The position numbers and the translations under genes are program-made. This document shows positions 7,782-15,614 of a stretch of 64,000 bases of DNA, piece by piece; the stretch's first letter is position 1; each line of letters opens with the position of its first letter. Under the pieces are notes generated by a model. The model ran no database searches. It was given only the letters and a program-made list of their open reading frames with translations, and was not told the DNA's origin. The stretch comes from Halomarina rubra (GTDB lineage: Archaea; Halobacteriota; Halobacteria; Halobacteriales; Haloarculaceae), in contig NZ_JALXFV010000003.1 of the NCBI RefSeq assembly GCF_023699475.1, positions 612,878-676,877 on the forward strand, read 5' to 3'.

Positions 7782-8579
7782 ATGGCTACGACCGACGCCC
7801 TCGCCGACGGCGTGCGCTACGTCCGGAACAGAGGGTTCGACGTCACCCGCTCGACCGACCGTGGCGAACCCGACGCGGTGGCGACGCCACGGACCGGTGC
7901 CCGCCTCAGCGACTCGCTGCCGCCAGACGACCGCCCGCTCGCTATCGAGCGTCTCGACGCCGACGCGGCCGGTCGCTCGTCGTCGAGCGGTGCCGCCGAC
8001 CCGACGACCATCCTCGAACGCGTCGCCGGGGCCGCCCGCGAGGGGCGGCGCTGTCTGTTCGTCGCGACGCCCAGCGTCGCCAGCGCCGCTCACGACGTCC
8101 TGACCGACCCGCCGTTCGTCCGACGCGCGGCCGGCGACCATCGCGAGTTCTACCTGTCGCCCGACCGCGTCCGACTCGACGACGGTGGGCTCGCCGCGTG
8201 GCGCGCCTACCGCCCCGACTACCGCTGGGAGGAGGTGCCCGTCGGGCAGGGCAACGTCCGACTGGTGTGTTACGACGGCGAGCGAGTCGTCGCCCGTCTC
8301 GACTCGACGGAGACCCTCCGCAACCCGCCCGCGGACGTCTTCCCGTACTCCTACCGTCGCGCGGCGGACAAACGCCTCCACGTCACCGACGCGGCGGGGC
8401 AACTGCTGGGCGTCTACGGGAGCTACCGCGCGATGCGCCGGGCGGGGTTCGACCCCATCCCCGCACCGCTCGTCCCCGAACACGTCGTCGGCGACGTCGC
8501 CCTCGGCGATGCCTGGGCCATCGCCGTCGACGACGGCGAGCGCATCACCCGCGTCGTCACGCCCGGAACCGACGCCTGA
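7782..8579 (+). CDS. Conserved haloarchaeal protein of unknown function (265 aa)
   Basis: The start chosen is the ATG at 7782 (MATTDALADGVRYVRNRGFD), because the 23 codons before it look like leader sequence. The protein is alpha/beta throughout, with no membrane segments. Notable segments are AAREGRRCLFVATPSVASAA in the first half, REFYLSPDRVRLDDGGLAAWRAYRP in the middle, and FPYSYRRAADKRLHVTDAAG towards the end. I do not recognise a family. It is divergent from mcm and followed by a Tat lipoprotein gene 63 bp downstream. Confidence 0.72.
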   Translation: MATTDALADGVRYVRNRGFDVTRSTDRGEPDAVATPRTGARLSDSLPPDDRPLAIERLDADAAGRSSSSGAADPTTILERVAGAAREGRRCLFVATPSVASAAHDVLTDPPFVRRAAGDHREFYLSPDRVRLDDGGLAAWRAYRPDYRWEEVPVGQGNVRLVCYDGERVVARLDSTETLRNPPADVFPYSYRRAADKRLHVTDAAGQLLGVYGSYRAMRRAGFDPIPAPLVPEHVVGDVALGDAWAIAVDDGERITRVVTPGTDA

Positions 8580-8642
8580 CGTCCGGTTTCGCGCCGACTG
8601 GTCGGCACGAAGACATATGCCGTGGGTCGTGGAAGCGCCGGT

Positions 8643-9125
8643 ATGAACCGCCGAGCGTTCCTCCGTTCTGCCACCCCGCTCGCGCTGGTTGGACTCGCCG
8701 GTTGTAGTGGACTGGCCGCGTCTCCGAACGGTGCGGACTCCTCGTTCGTCGACGACTGGGACTGTGCGTTCACCGAGGGCGGCGACATGTGCCGACGGCT
8801 CGAACAGACCGAGGTCGACCACTTCGTCTACCTCGTCAGGGAGAACACGATTCGAATCGAGGGCTGTTACAGCTACGGCCCCTCGGACTGCGACGACCCG
8901 GCCGTCCTCGGCGTCGGGTACGACGCGGACGCCGACGAACTGGTCGCCCGGTTCGGCGCGAAAGACGGGAAGAACGCGGTCGAGGAGTACTTCCACCCGG
9001 GCTGCAACGGTGCCTCCGCTATCGTCGGGTACTCGATGACCGTCAGAACGACCGGCCTCCCGGAGACGGTTCGCGTCGTCGAAGCCGGGAGCGGCGAGGA
9101 GCGTTCGGCGACGTACCGACCCTGA
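8643..9125 (+). CDS. Tat-exported lipoprotein of unknown function
   Basis: The 160-residue product starts MNRRAFLRSATPLALVGLAGC. This is a twin-arginine signal (RRAFLR) followed by a hydrophobic core and a lipobox (LAGC, Cys 21), so it is expected on the outer face of the membrane, anchored by lipid. The mature part has several more cysteines (WDCAF, DMCRRLE, GCYSYGPSDCDD, PGCNGAS), unusual for a halophile surface protein, so disulfides are likely. A more upstream in-frame ATG (8622) exists, but the signal peptide fits the 8643 start. It ends ten bases before the convergent dehydrogenase gene. Confidence 0.8.
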   Translation: MNRRAFLRSATPLALVGLAGCSGLAASPNGADSSFVDDWDCAFTEGGDMCRRLEQTEVDHFVYLVRENTIRIEGCYSYGPSDCDDPAVLGVGYDADADELVARFGAKDGKNAVEEYFHPGCNGASAIVGYSMTVRTTGLPETVRVVEAGSGEERSATYRP

Positions 9126-9134
9126 GTCCTCTGC

Positions 9135-10163
9135 TCACTCCCGATTCGGGTACACCATCTTCTTCAGCCCCTCGGTCGCCTCCATCTGCTCGAAGGCGCG
9201 TTCGAGGCCCTCCAGACCGAACTCGTCGGTGACGAGCGCGTCCGTGTCGAGTCGCCCGTTCCGGAGCATCGTCACCGCCCGTGCGAACGTCCCCGGCGTG
9301 AGCGAGTAGGTGCCGACGACCTCGCGTTCGCCGTAGAAGACGTCGAACGGCGAGAGTTCGACCGTCGCGTCCTCGGGCGGGACGCCGAAGACGAGCGTCC
9401 GCCCGCCCGGCCCGGTCAGCGAGTGGGCCTGCTCGATGGTCTGCGGGAGACCGACCGCCTCGATAGCCACGTCGACGTCGCCGACGAGGTCCGCGACGGT
9501 CTCGCGGAGGTCGACCGCGGTCGGGTCGAGGGCGTGGTCCGCACCGACCGAGAGCGCGGCGCTCCGGCGCTCTTCGACGGGTTCCGAGACGACGATGGGT
9601 CCCGCGCCGCTCGCCCGGAGCAACTGGACGAGCAGGAGACCGATGGCCCCGGCCCCGACGACGACGACCGTCTCGCCGCTCGTCAGTCGAACTCGGTCGA
9701 GACCGTTGATGCAACAGCCGAGCGGTTCGGCGAAGGCGGCGGTTCGGTAGTCGAGGTCCCCGATGGGTTCGACGTTCCCCACCGGGATGCGGACGTACTC
9801 CGCGAACGCTCCGTCGACGACGTGTGTCGCCGCGCCGCCGATGGACGTGAGGTCACGACAGAGGTTCTCGCGACCGGCTTTGCAGGGCCGACACTCGTGA
9901 CACGGGATGGAGGGGTTGATGGCGACGCGGTCGCCGGGGTCGTAGCGCTCGACCCCGCCGCCGACGGCGACGACCTCGCCGGCGCTCTCGTGGCCGGGCA
10001 CCATCGGGTAGTCGACCGTGAGTCCGCCGCGGTACATGTGGAGGTCGGTCGCACACACCCCACAGGCCACGACTTCGACCTGTAGCTCGTCTTCTGCCGG
10101 CTCTGGAGTCGGCCGCTCGGTGACCTCGACGGTCCGCTCGCCGGTGAGAGTCGCAGTTCGCAT
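9135..10163 (-). CDS. Zinc-dependent medium-chain alcohol/polyol dehydrogenase
   Basis: The 342-residue MDR-family enzyme oxidises or reduces an alcohol with NAD(P). The catalytic zinc ligands are in CGVCATDLHMY and GHESAGEV. The structural zinc cysteines lie in CHECRPCKAGRENLC. The nucleotide-binding motif is VVGAGAIGLLLVQLLRASGA, and SEPVEERRSAALSVGAD follows it. The overall pattern resembles sorbitol/threonine dehydrogenase-type enzymes rather than ethanol dehydrogenases, but the substrate is unknown. The ATG at 10163 is preferred over a GTG six codons upstream because the fold starts at MRTATLTGERTVEV. It is followed convergently by the lipoprotein gene. Confidence 0.9.
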   Translation of the reverse strand: MRTATLTGERTVEVTERPTPEPAEDELQVEVVACGVCATDLHMYRGGLTVDYPMVPGHESAGEVVAVGGGVERYDPGDRVAINPSIPCHECRPCKAGRENLCRDLTSIGGAATHVVDGAFAEYVRIPVGNVEPIGDLDYRTAAFAEPLGCCINGLDRVRLTSGETVVVVGAGAIGLLLVQLLRASGAGPIVVSEPVEERRSAALSVGADHALDPTAVDLRETVADLVGDVDVAIEAVGLPQTIEQAHSLTGPGGRTLVFGVPPEDATVELSPFDVFYGEREVVGTYSLTPGTFARAVTMLRNGRLDTDALVTDEFGLEGLERAFEQMEATEGLKKMVYPNRE

Positions 10164-10263
10164 CGTTCGGGTCGAACCCACTCCGATGACGGCGATAAGT
10201 GTTCGTCCCGCACTCGCGGTCCCGCACTCTGGCGGCGACTACGACGTCCCGACCCCTTCGGGA

Positions 10264-10938
10264 CTACCGCGGCGGCACACGTCCGACGCCGGCCGTCGGT
10301 CGCAGGTCGTGGGGGACGGATTCCCGTGCGTCGACCTCCTCGGTGAACGCGCCCCGGTAGCTGAGGACGTGACCCGCCAGCGCGTTCTCGACGACCGCGT
10401 GGACGTGGAACCGCTCGTCGGCGTCGTCGTAGCGGTCCTGGACCTCGACGCTCGCCGCGAGCGGCCCCGGCAGTTCGACGTATCGGCCGGCGAGGCGGCC
10501 CCACTGCCGGCCGCTCTCGACGACGAGCGCGCCCGCCTCGACGCGCGGGTGGAGCTCCGTCACGAGGTGGCCGCCGGTCCCGAGGAAGTCGAGCAACCGG
10601 TCGGCGTTCGCGTCCCAGAGCGTCAGCGAGTCGAACCGCCGTCGCGTCTCGCCGAACTCGAACTCTCGAACCGTCGCGAGCACCTCGTGGCCCGCCTCGT
10701 CGCGGAAGCCCGCGGTCCGCACGGAGAACGGGACGTCCCGCCCGGCTTCGGGGAACAGGAGGTTCAGCCGCGGCATCGCCACCAGCGCGGGCAGGACGTG
10801 TGTCCCGCGACTGATGTGCATTCGCCCCCGACCGACGCAGACACGGTCGTCCTCGGAACTGAGGTCGTAGCGCTCGTAGACCTCCGGGTGGAGGTCCGAC
10901 GCCGCGTCACCGAGCGCACGCTCGTAGACGCCCGTCAT
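10264..10938 (-). CDS. DUF4166 domain protein
   Basis: The 224-residue protein fits the DUF4166 pattern: an N-terminal LHPEVYERYDL, a GRGRMHISRG turn, a central RRFDSLTLW, and a C-terminal DRYDDADERFHVHAVVENALAGHVLSYRGAF split by loops. The function of DUF4166 is not established. In other organisms the domain also occurs fused to SDR-type proteins. No membrane segment or signal peptide is visible. It lies 100 bp upstream of the zinc dehydrogenase on the same strand. Confidence 0.75.
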   Translation of the reverse strand: MTGVYERALGDAASDLHPEVYERYDLSSEDDRVCVGRGRMHISRGTHVLPALVAMPRLNLLFPEAGRDVPFSVRTAGFRDEAGHEVLATVREFEFGETRRRFDSLTLWDANADRLLDFLGTGGHLVTELHPRVEAGALVVESGRQWGRLAGRYVELPGPLAASVEVQDRYDDADERFHVHAVVENALAGHVLSYRGAFTEEVDARESVPHDLRPTAGVGRVPPR

Positions 10939-11022
10939 TCGTTCACTCGTGGCTGGCGGAGAGTCGACTCGTCGTACATCGGTTCGATGGTACTCGGGGA
11001 GCGCGCAAGAGTGTTGATCGGC

Positions 11023-11082
11023 GTTCGCGGTGCTCGTCGTCGAGTTCTCGTGGGAACGGAGACCGCCCGGGTTCGAACCTCG
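11023..11082. repeat. Degenerate copy of the tRNA-Pro 3' end and downstream flank
   Basis: This stretch aligns with 12068-12124, the last part of the tRNA-Pro gene and its 3' flank, in the same orientation. The first 17 bases are identical (TTCGCGGTGCTCGTCGT). The tRNA part shares GACCGCCCGG and then GAACC with two substitutions between. It is not a whole tRNA: the T-stem halves do not pair and there is no anticodon arm. I read it as an att-like duplication left by an integrative element, or as a drifted repeat of the tRNA tail. Confidence 0.6.
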
Positions 11083-11128
11083 GCGAGACCGTCTCCGGGC
11101 AGCGAAGTGACGCGTCCCTGTTCGGCCG

Positions 11129-11524
11129 TTAAATCTCCTGTCCGTCGACTTTGACTACGACGTCCTCGGAGTCGTGGAAGCCATACGGCTCGATATCGTA
11201 TATCGTAATCTCTTCGTCGACCTGAAGTTCGTCCCAGCCCGGCGCCAAGAAACCACTCGATACACTCCCACTAACCTCTATCGCGCTGCCTGGCGAGTCC
11301 TGGATGACGCCGTCGCCCGACTCCTTGTTCGTCCATTCCCAGTCGTAAAACGACCCTCGAACGAAGAAGTCGTACGACCCTCCGGGGTCTGCCTCCATCC
11401 GAATCACCGAGCCGCTCGCTGCGTTCACGGAACCAACGAGTCCGAGTCCGGTGACAGAGGCTGCAACGGCACCGGCACCGCGTTTGAGAACGTTACGTCG
11501 CGTCGTGTGGTCACTTTCGACCAT
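11129..11524 (-). CDS. Small Tat-exported protein of unknown function
   Basis: The 131-residue protein begins with a twin-arginine signal (TTRRNVLKRG at residues 7-16, then a hydrophobic stretch to VNAASG near 38) with no lipobox cysteine, so it is probably released outside the cell. The mature 95 residues have no cysteine and look beta-rich (YDFFVRGSFYDWEW, EITIYDIEPYGFHD). No family is recognised. Base composition is visibly lower in GC than the neighbouring genes, and its upstream region is the most AT-rich stretch in the window. It sits between tRNA-Pro-derived repeats, which suggests it arrived by horizontal transfer. Confidence 0.78.
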   Translation of the reverse strand: MVESDHTTRRNVLKRGAGAVAASVTGLGLVGSVNAASGSVIRMEADPGGSYDFFVRGSFYDWEWTNKESGDGVIQDSPGSAIEVSGSVSSGFLAPGWDELQVDEEITIYDIEPYGFHDSEDVVVKVDGQEI

Positions 11525-11544
11525 AACAAATTGACATTACTGAT

Positions 11545-11560
11545 ACAACTTATAATTATT
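11545..11560 (-). promoter_or_regulatory. Probable TATA box of the Tat-exported protein gene
   Basis: On the minus strand AATAATTATAAG-like sequence is centred about 29 nt upstream of the ATG at 11522-11524. That spacing fits a leaderless haloarchaeal transcript. Confidence 0.55.
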
Positions 11561-11913
11561 CATGATAAGATAGTTTAGCACTAATATTTTACCTCAGACT
11601 TGTTAATATTAAACGTGTCATTAGTACAGGGTGGAGTCACAATCGTCACCACTCGAAAACAGCTTCAAAAAGTCGGGCCAACATCAGATGAAGACTCGAG
11701 CCACAGAGTTCACAGACTGGACAGTCGACCTCGACGACGCGGCTCACCGAGACCACCTCCCACGACAGACAGTCGAACCTGTCGGAGTGGCGACTCGAAC
11801 ACTCGACACCGACTTCGAGGATGGAATCACCCGGATTTGAACTGCAGTCTGCGGTCGTCAAGCACGCTGTGCCGCGACGAGTGTCACGAGTCGCGGCCTC
11901 TTTTTGGTCCAGA

Positions 11914-11958
11914 TTTTTGCGAGGAGCGGTGCGCGAAGCGCACCCGACGAAGCAAAAA
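11914..11958. repeat. Nested inverted repeat (possible terminator-like hairpin)
   Basis: The outer arms TTTTTGC (11914-11920) and GCAAAAA (11952-11958) enclose inner arms GGTGCGC (11928-11934) and GCGCACC (11938-11944) around a GAA loop. On either strand the RNA would form a bulged hairpin ending in a run of U. It could end transcription downstream of tRNA-Pro (minus strand), or it could be part of the integrated material. Confidence 0.55.
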
Positions 11959-11965
11959 GGTGGAA

Positions 11966-11987
11966 TGGGACCGCCCGGATTTGAACC
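11966..11987 (-). repeat. Exact 22-bp copy of the tRNA-Pro 3' end
   Basis: These 22 bases are identical to 12101-12122, that is from the T-loop to the discriminator base of tRNA-Pro, in the same orientation 135 bp away. The sequence after the match diverges at once, so no second tRNA is formed. A break in the T-loop is where many archaeal integrases recombine, which makes this a good att-site candidate. Confidence 0.8.
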
Positions 11988-12100
11988 TCGGTCGCTCGTT
12001 CCACTCGCTCCCTGTTTCAAATCCGTGGCCGTCCACACACCGCGGACTCGTGAGTACTCGCACACGCTTCGCGGTGCTCGTCGTGGAGTCCGCGTAGAAG

Positions 12101-12173
12101 TGGGACCGCCCGGATTTGAACCGGGGTCACGGGCACCCAAGGCCCGAAGTATACCAGGCTAACCCACGGTCCC
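12101..12173 (-). tRNA. tRNA-Pro (anticodon UGG)
   Basis: A complete 73-nt cloverleaf is readable on the minus strand. A perfect 7-bp acceptor stem (GGGACCG with CGGTCCC) and discriminator A are present. The D-arm has A14, G18 and G19. The anticodon stem is CGGGC/GCCCG around loop CTTGGGT (anticodon at 12137-12139), and the T-arm is CCCGG-TTCAAAT-CCGGG. The 3' CCA is not encoded, as is usual in haloarchaea, and there is no intron. It decodes CCA and, by wobble, other proline codons. Its 3' half is duplicated downstream at 11966-11987. Confidence 0.95.
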
Positions 12174-12220
12174 GCGAGTGAACCAAAGCGCATCCCACGT
12201 AAACGGGTTTCGTTCCGCGT

Positions 12221-12856
12221 TCACTCGACGGCGAGCACCGACCCGACGACGAGCAGGCCTGCACCGGCCGCCAGTCCCAGAATCGCCTGCTCGACGACGA
12301 CGACGCCGACCACGAGGACGCTCGCGCCGCCGAGCAGCGCGACGGCAGCGGCGACCCGCCGAGTCCGACGCACGAGCAGTCGCCGCTCGCGGAGGTACCA
12401 GACGGTCCCGCCGGCGACGGCCGTGGTCGCGGCGCTCCCCGCGAGCGGTGCGTCCGAGACGAGTGCGACCAGCGCGAGCGCGGTGACACCGAGCACGCTG
12501 CTGGCGAGCAGCGTCGACAGCGCGACCCCGTCGGCTGCGTAGCGGGCGTGGTAGGCGAGCGCCGGGCCGACGGCGAGCGCACAGACGAGCAGTCCAGCGG
12601 GGACCGCCGCGAACTGGAGGGCGAGGCCGAGTACACCCAGCGCGAGCAGACACGCGCCACCGAGGACGCCGCGCGGTGGGAGCAACGACGGTGGGTGGGG
12701 GTCGGCGGTCACCGCGTAGGTGGCGAACGGGAGGGACAGCGCGAGCGCGACGGCGAGGGCGGCGACGGGGCCGTCGAAGACGCCGACGTACAGCGCCGCG
12801 GGGAGTGCGAGCACGCCGCCGACGGCCAGCGACGCGACGGAGAGCCTGCGGTCCAT
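12221..12856 (-). CDS. Polytopic membrane protein of unknown function
   Basis: The 211-residue protein starts at the ATG 12854-12856 (MDRRLSVASLAVGGVLALPA). Codons of the open frame upstream of this are shadow sequence. I count about six to seven hydrophobic segments, made mainly of Ala, Leu and Val, with short polar loops such as TADPHPPSLLPPRG and YLRERRLLVRRTRR. No catalytic motif or known family is visible. It ends 48 bp before the tRNA-Pro gene on the same strand, and is divergent from the TRAM gene. Confidence 0.72.
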   Translation of the reverse strand: MDRRLSVASLAVGGVLALPAALYVGVFDGPVAALAVALALSLPFATYAVTADPHPPSLLPPRGVLGGACLLALGVLGLALQFAAVPAGLLVCALAVGPALAYHARYAADGVALSTLLASSVLGVTALALVALVSDAPLAGSAATTAVAGGTVWYLRERRLLVRRTRRVAAAVALLGGASVLVVGVVVVEQAILGLAAGAGLLVVGSVLAVE

Positions 12857-12994
12857 GTGTTCGTGGAGTCGGCGAGCGCCGATAACGATACGGTCGGTCG
12901 CGGTGCCGTCCGTCGTACGGGTCGGCGTGTGAACCCCGGCTGTGGAGTGGCTACGACCCACAAGCGTTTAATCTGCAGACTCTGTAGCGCGAGT

Positions 12995-13462
12995 ATGCCC
13001 GACTGTCCGCTCGCCGACGAGTGCCCCAGTTTCTCCGAGCGTATCGAGGGGATGGGCTGTCAACACTACACCAGCCGTAGCGGCACGGAGTGGTGCCAGC
13101 ACTACAGTCAGCCCATTCGCGACCTGAAGTCCCAGCCGGTGAAACCCGGCGAGGAGGTGGTCGTCGAGGTGACGGACATCCACCGGAGCGGTGCGGGCGT
13201 CGGTCGGACCGACGACGGGTTCATCATCCTCGTCGACGGCATCCTCCCGGACGCCCGCGCCCGCGTGAAGGTGACGAAGGTCCGCTCGAACCACGCGCAG
13301 GGCGAGGAGGTCGAACGCCTCCCGATGGAGGACGAGGAGGACGACGGGAGCGACGAGACCGACGAGGAGGCGACCGCGGACGACGACGACGACGAGGACG
13401 ACGGGCCGAGACGCCCGCGCCGCGAGCGACTGGGCAGTCGCGACAACTTCTGGGGCTCGTAA
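12995..13462 (+). CDS. TRAM domain protein with cysteine-rich N-terminus
   Basis: The 155-residue protein has four cysteines in the first 35 residues (C4, C10, C22, C34, in CPLADECPSF, GMGCQHY and EWCQHY), which could bind zinc. A TRAM domain follows at about residues 52-112, with the typical GEEVVVEVTDIHRSGAGVGR and GILPDARARVKVTKV. TRAM domains bind RNA and occur in tRNA- and rRNA-modifying enzymes; here no enzyme domain is attached. The C-terminal 45 residues are very acidic (TADDDDDEDD). A TATA-like TTTAAT at 12967-12972 lies about 26 nt before the ATG, so the transcript is probably leaderless. Confidence 0.88.
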   Translation: MPDCPLADECPSFSERIEGMGCQHYTSRSGTEWCQHYSQPIRDLKSQPVKPGEEVVVEVTDIHRSGAGVGRTDDGFIILVDGILPDARARVKVTKVRSNHAQGEEVERLPMEDEEDDGSDETDEEATADDDDDEDDGPRRPRRERLGSRDNFWGS

Positions 13463-13570
13463 CCCGGCCGACCCGCGAGCGGACCGCGATACTTCTCCAC
13501 TCTCTCCGGAGTGTCTCCGCGCCCGGAGGGCCGCCGACGAGGCTAATGCCACCGCGAGCGTACTCGCTGC

Positions 13571-15538
13571 GTGAAAACTGGGCCGAGCGCTCGCGCGTCC
13601 ACGGGGACGCCACAGTCGCCGGGGTCGTCGACCGACGGCGAGGAGTCGACCGTCGAGCTACTCGGCGGGCTCGACATCGAGACGACCGCCGACATCGAGG
13701 TGCCCGACCGACTCATCGACCAGGTCATCGGGCAGGACCGCGCCCGCGACGTCGTCCTGAAGGCAGCCCAACAGCGCCGTCACGTCATGATGATCGGCAC
13801 CCCGGGGACGGGGAAGTCGATGCTCGCGAAGGCCATGAGTCAGCTCCTCCCTCGCGAGGAACTTCGGGACGTCCTCGTCTCCCACAACCCGAACGACGGC
13901 AACCGGCCGACTATCCGGACGGTGCCCGCGGGCGAGGGGCAAGCCATCATCGAGCAACACCGCGTCGAGGCGCGCAAACGCGGTCAGCTCCGGACGATGG
14001 TGATGTGGCTCGTCCTCGTCGCCATCCTCGCGTACGCCTTCCTCGTCGCCGGCGAACCGCTGCTGGGCGTCCTGGCGGCCGTCGTCGTCTTCTACATCTT
14101 CCGCGTCAGCGGCCGCACCCAGCGCGCGAGCGTTCCGAAGATACTCGTCAGCAACGCCGACCGCCACGTCGCACCGTTCGAGGACGCGACGGGCGCACAC
14201 GCCGGCGCGCTGCTCGGCGACGTCCGCCACGACCCCTACCAGTCGGGCGGTCTCGCGACGCCGAGTCACGACCGGGTCGAGGCCGGGGCCATCCACAAGG
14301 CCAGCAACGGCGTGCTGTTCGTCGACGAGATCAACACACTCGGCGTCCGCTCCCAGCAGAAGCTGATGACGGCCATCCAGGAAGGGGAGTTCTCCATCAC
14401 CGGCCAGTCCGAACAGTCCTCGGGGGCGATGGTGAAGACCGACCCCGTGCCGACGGACTTCGTGATGATCGCCGCGGGCAACATGGACGCGATGGGGAAC
14501 ATGCACCCCGCCCTGCGCTCGCGAATCAAGGGGTACGGCTACGAGGTGTACATGGACGACACCATCGAGGACACGCCCGAGACCCGCCGGAAGTACGCCC
14601 GGTTCGTCGCCCAGGAGGTCGAGAACGACGGCCGCCTGCCCCACTTCGAGGCCGACGCGGTCGCCGAAATCGTCCTCGAAGCCCGACGGCGGGCGGGCCG
14701 GAAGGGTCACCTCACCCTGGCGTTCCGCAACCTCGGTGGGCTGGTCCGCGTCGCGGGCGACATCGCGCGCGACGAGGGTGCACCGGTGACGACCCGCGCA
14801 CACGTGCTGGCGGCGAAACGCCGGGCGCGCTCCATCGAGCAGCAGTTGGCCGACGAGTACATCGAGCGCCGCAAGGACTACGACCTCTCGCTGGTCGAGG
14901 GGAGCGTCGTCGGTCGGGTCAACGGTCTCGCGGTGATGGGCGAGGACTCGGGCATCGTCCTGCCCGTCATCGCCGAGGTGACGCAGTCACAGGGGGCCGG
15001 TGGGGTCATCGCCACCGGGGGACTCCAGGAGGTCGCCACCGAGGCGGTCCAGAACGTCTCGGCGGTCGTCAAGAAGTACGCCAGCGTCGACTTGGACGAG
15101 ATGGACGTCCACGTCCAGTTCGTCGGCGCGGGGGCCGGCGGCGTCGACGGCGACTCCGCGAGCGTCACCGTCGCGACGGCCGTCGTCAGCGCGCTCGAAG
15201 CCATCCCGGTCGACCAGTCGGTCGCGATGACCGGGTCGCTGTCGGTGCGCGGGGACGTCCTCCCAGTCGGCGGGGTCACCTACAAGATCGAGGCCGCCGC
15301 GAAGGCCGGTCTGGAGACCATCGTCATCCCCGCCGCGAACGAACAGGACGTGCTCGTCGAGTCGGAGTACCGCGACCGGGTCCGTATCGTCCCCGTGAGC
15401 CACATCAGCGAGGTGCTCGACGTGGCGCTCGTCGACGCCGTCGAGAAGGAGTCGCTGCTCGACCGCCTCTCGTCGTACGCGCCGGGACCGGGCCGTGACC
15501 GCAACCGGGGACCGGGGCCGACGCCCGCCCCGCAGTGA
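13571..15538 (+). CDS. lonB: Membrane-bound ATP-dependent protease LonB
   Basis: The 655-residue archaeal LonB degrades proteins at the membrane and is a major regulatory protease in haloarchaea. An AAA+ module has Walker A GTPGTGKS (residues 76-83) and Walker B LFVDE (249-253). Two transmembrane helices (about 143-160 and 163-178) are inserted between the Walker A and B motifs, as in all LonB. The C-terminal serine protease domain has the Ser-Lys dyad: S529 in GDSAS and K572 in GVTYKIEAAAK. The start is a GTG. The last 20 residues are Pro/Gly/Arg-rich and not conserved. The gene is preceded by the TRAM gene and followed by a Tfx gene on the same strand. Confidence 0.97.
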   Translation: MKTGPSARASTGTPQSPGSSTDGEESTVELLGGLDIETTADIEVPDRLIDQVIGQDRARDVVLKAAQQRRHVMMIGTPGTGKSMLAKAMSQLLPREELRDVLVSHNPNDGNRPTIRTVPAGEGQAIIEQHRVEARKRGQLRTMVMWLVLVAILAYAFLVAGEPLLGVLAAVVVFYIFRVSGRTQRASVPKILVSNADRHVAPFEDATGAHAGALLGDVRHDPYQSGGLATPSHDRVEAGAIHKASNGVLFVDEINTLGVRSQQKLMTAIQEGEFSITGQSEQSSGAMVKTDPVPTDFVMIAAGNMDAMGNMHPALRSRIKGYGYEVYMDDTIEDTPETRRKYARFVAQEVENDGRLPHFEADAVAEIVLEARRRAGRKGHLTLAFRNLGGLVRVAGDIARDEGAPVTTRAHVLAAKRRARSIEQQLADEYIERRKDYDLSLVEGSVVGRVNGLAVMGEDSGIVLPVIAEVTQSQGAGGVIATGGLQEVATEAVQNVSAVVKKYASVDLDEMDVHVQFVGAGAGGVDGDSASVTVATAVVSALEAIPVDQSVAMTGSLSVRGDVLPVGGVTYKIEAAAKAGLETIVIPAANEQDVLVESEYRDRVRIVPVSHISEVLDVALVDAVEKESLLDRLSSYAPGPGRDRNRGPGPTPAPQ

Positions 15539-15614
15539 CCGGACGCTCGGTCGCGAACCGACGGTTCGCTGCTGAACCACGGGCTACAAGCGCCTGCCAC
15601 GCCAACCGTCGCTC

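Larger units (their letters stand above)
11525..12100. other. Gene-free stretch: AT-rich leader, hairpin and tRNA-end fragments
   Basis: I find no credible gene in these 576 bases. From left to right it holds an AT-rich promoter region (11525-11630), a GC-rich part with a fragment resembling a tRNA 3' end at 11829-11843 (CCCGGATTTGAAC), a nested hairpin (11914-11958), an exact copy of the last 22 bases of tRNA-Pro (11966-11987), and an inverted fragment TTCAAATCCGTGGCCGTCC near 12016. Arms CGCGGACTC (12041-12049) and GAGTCCGCG (12086-12094) form a further inverted repeat. Open frames that read GPPGFEP here are translations of the tRNA ends. Confidence 0.7.

Noticed and set aside
11966-12050. 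A second tRNA gene
   Set aside because: Only the last 22 bases match; the T-stem does not pair and no anticodon arm can be folded.
11600-12162. Several short frames reading GPPGFEP-type peptides
   Set aside because: They are translations of tRNA-Pro ends and their repeats, a known source of spurious gene calls.
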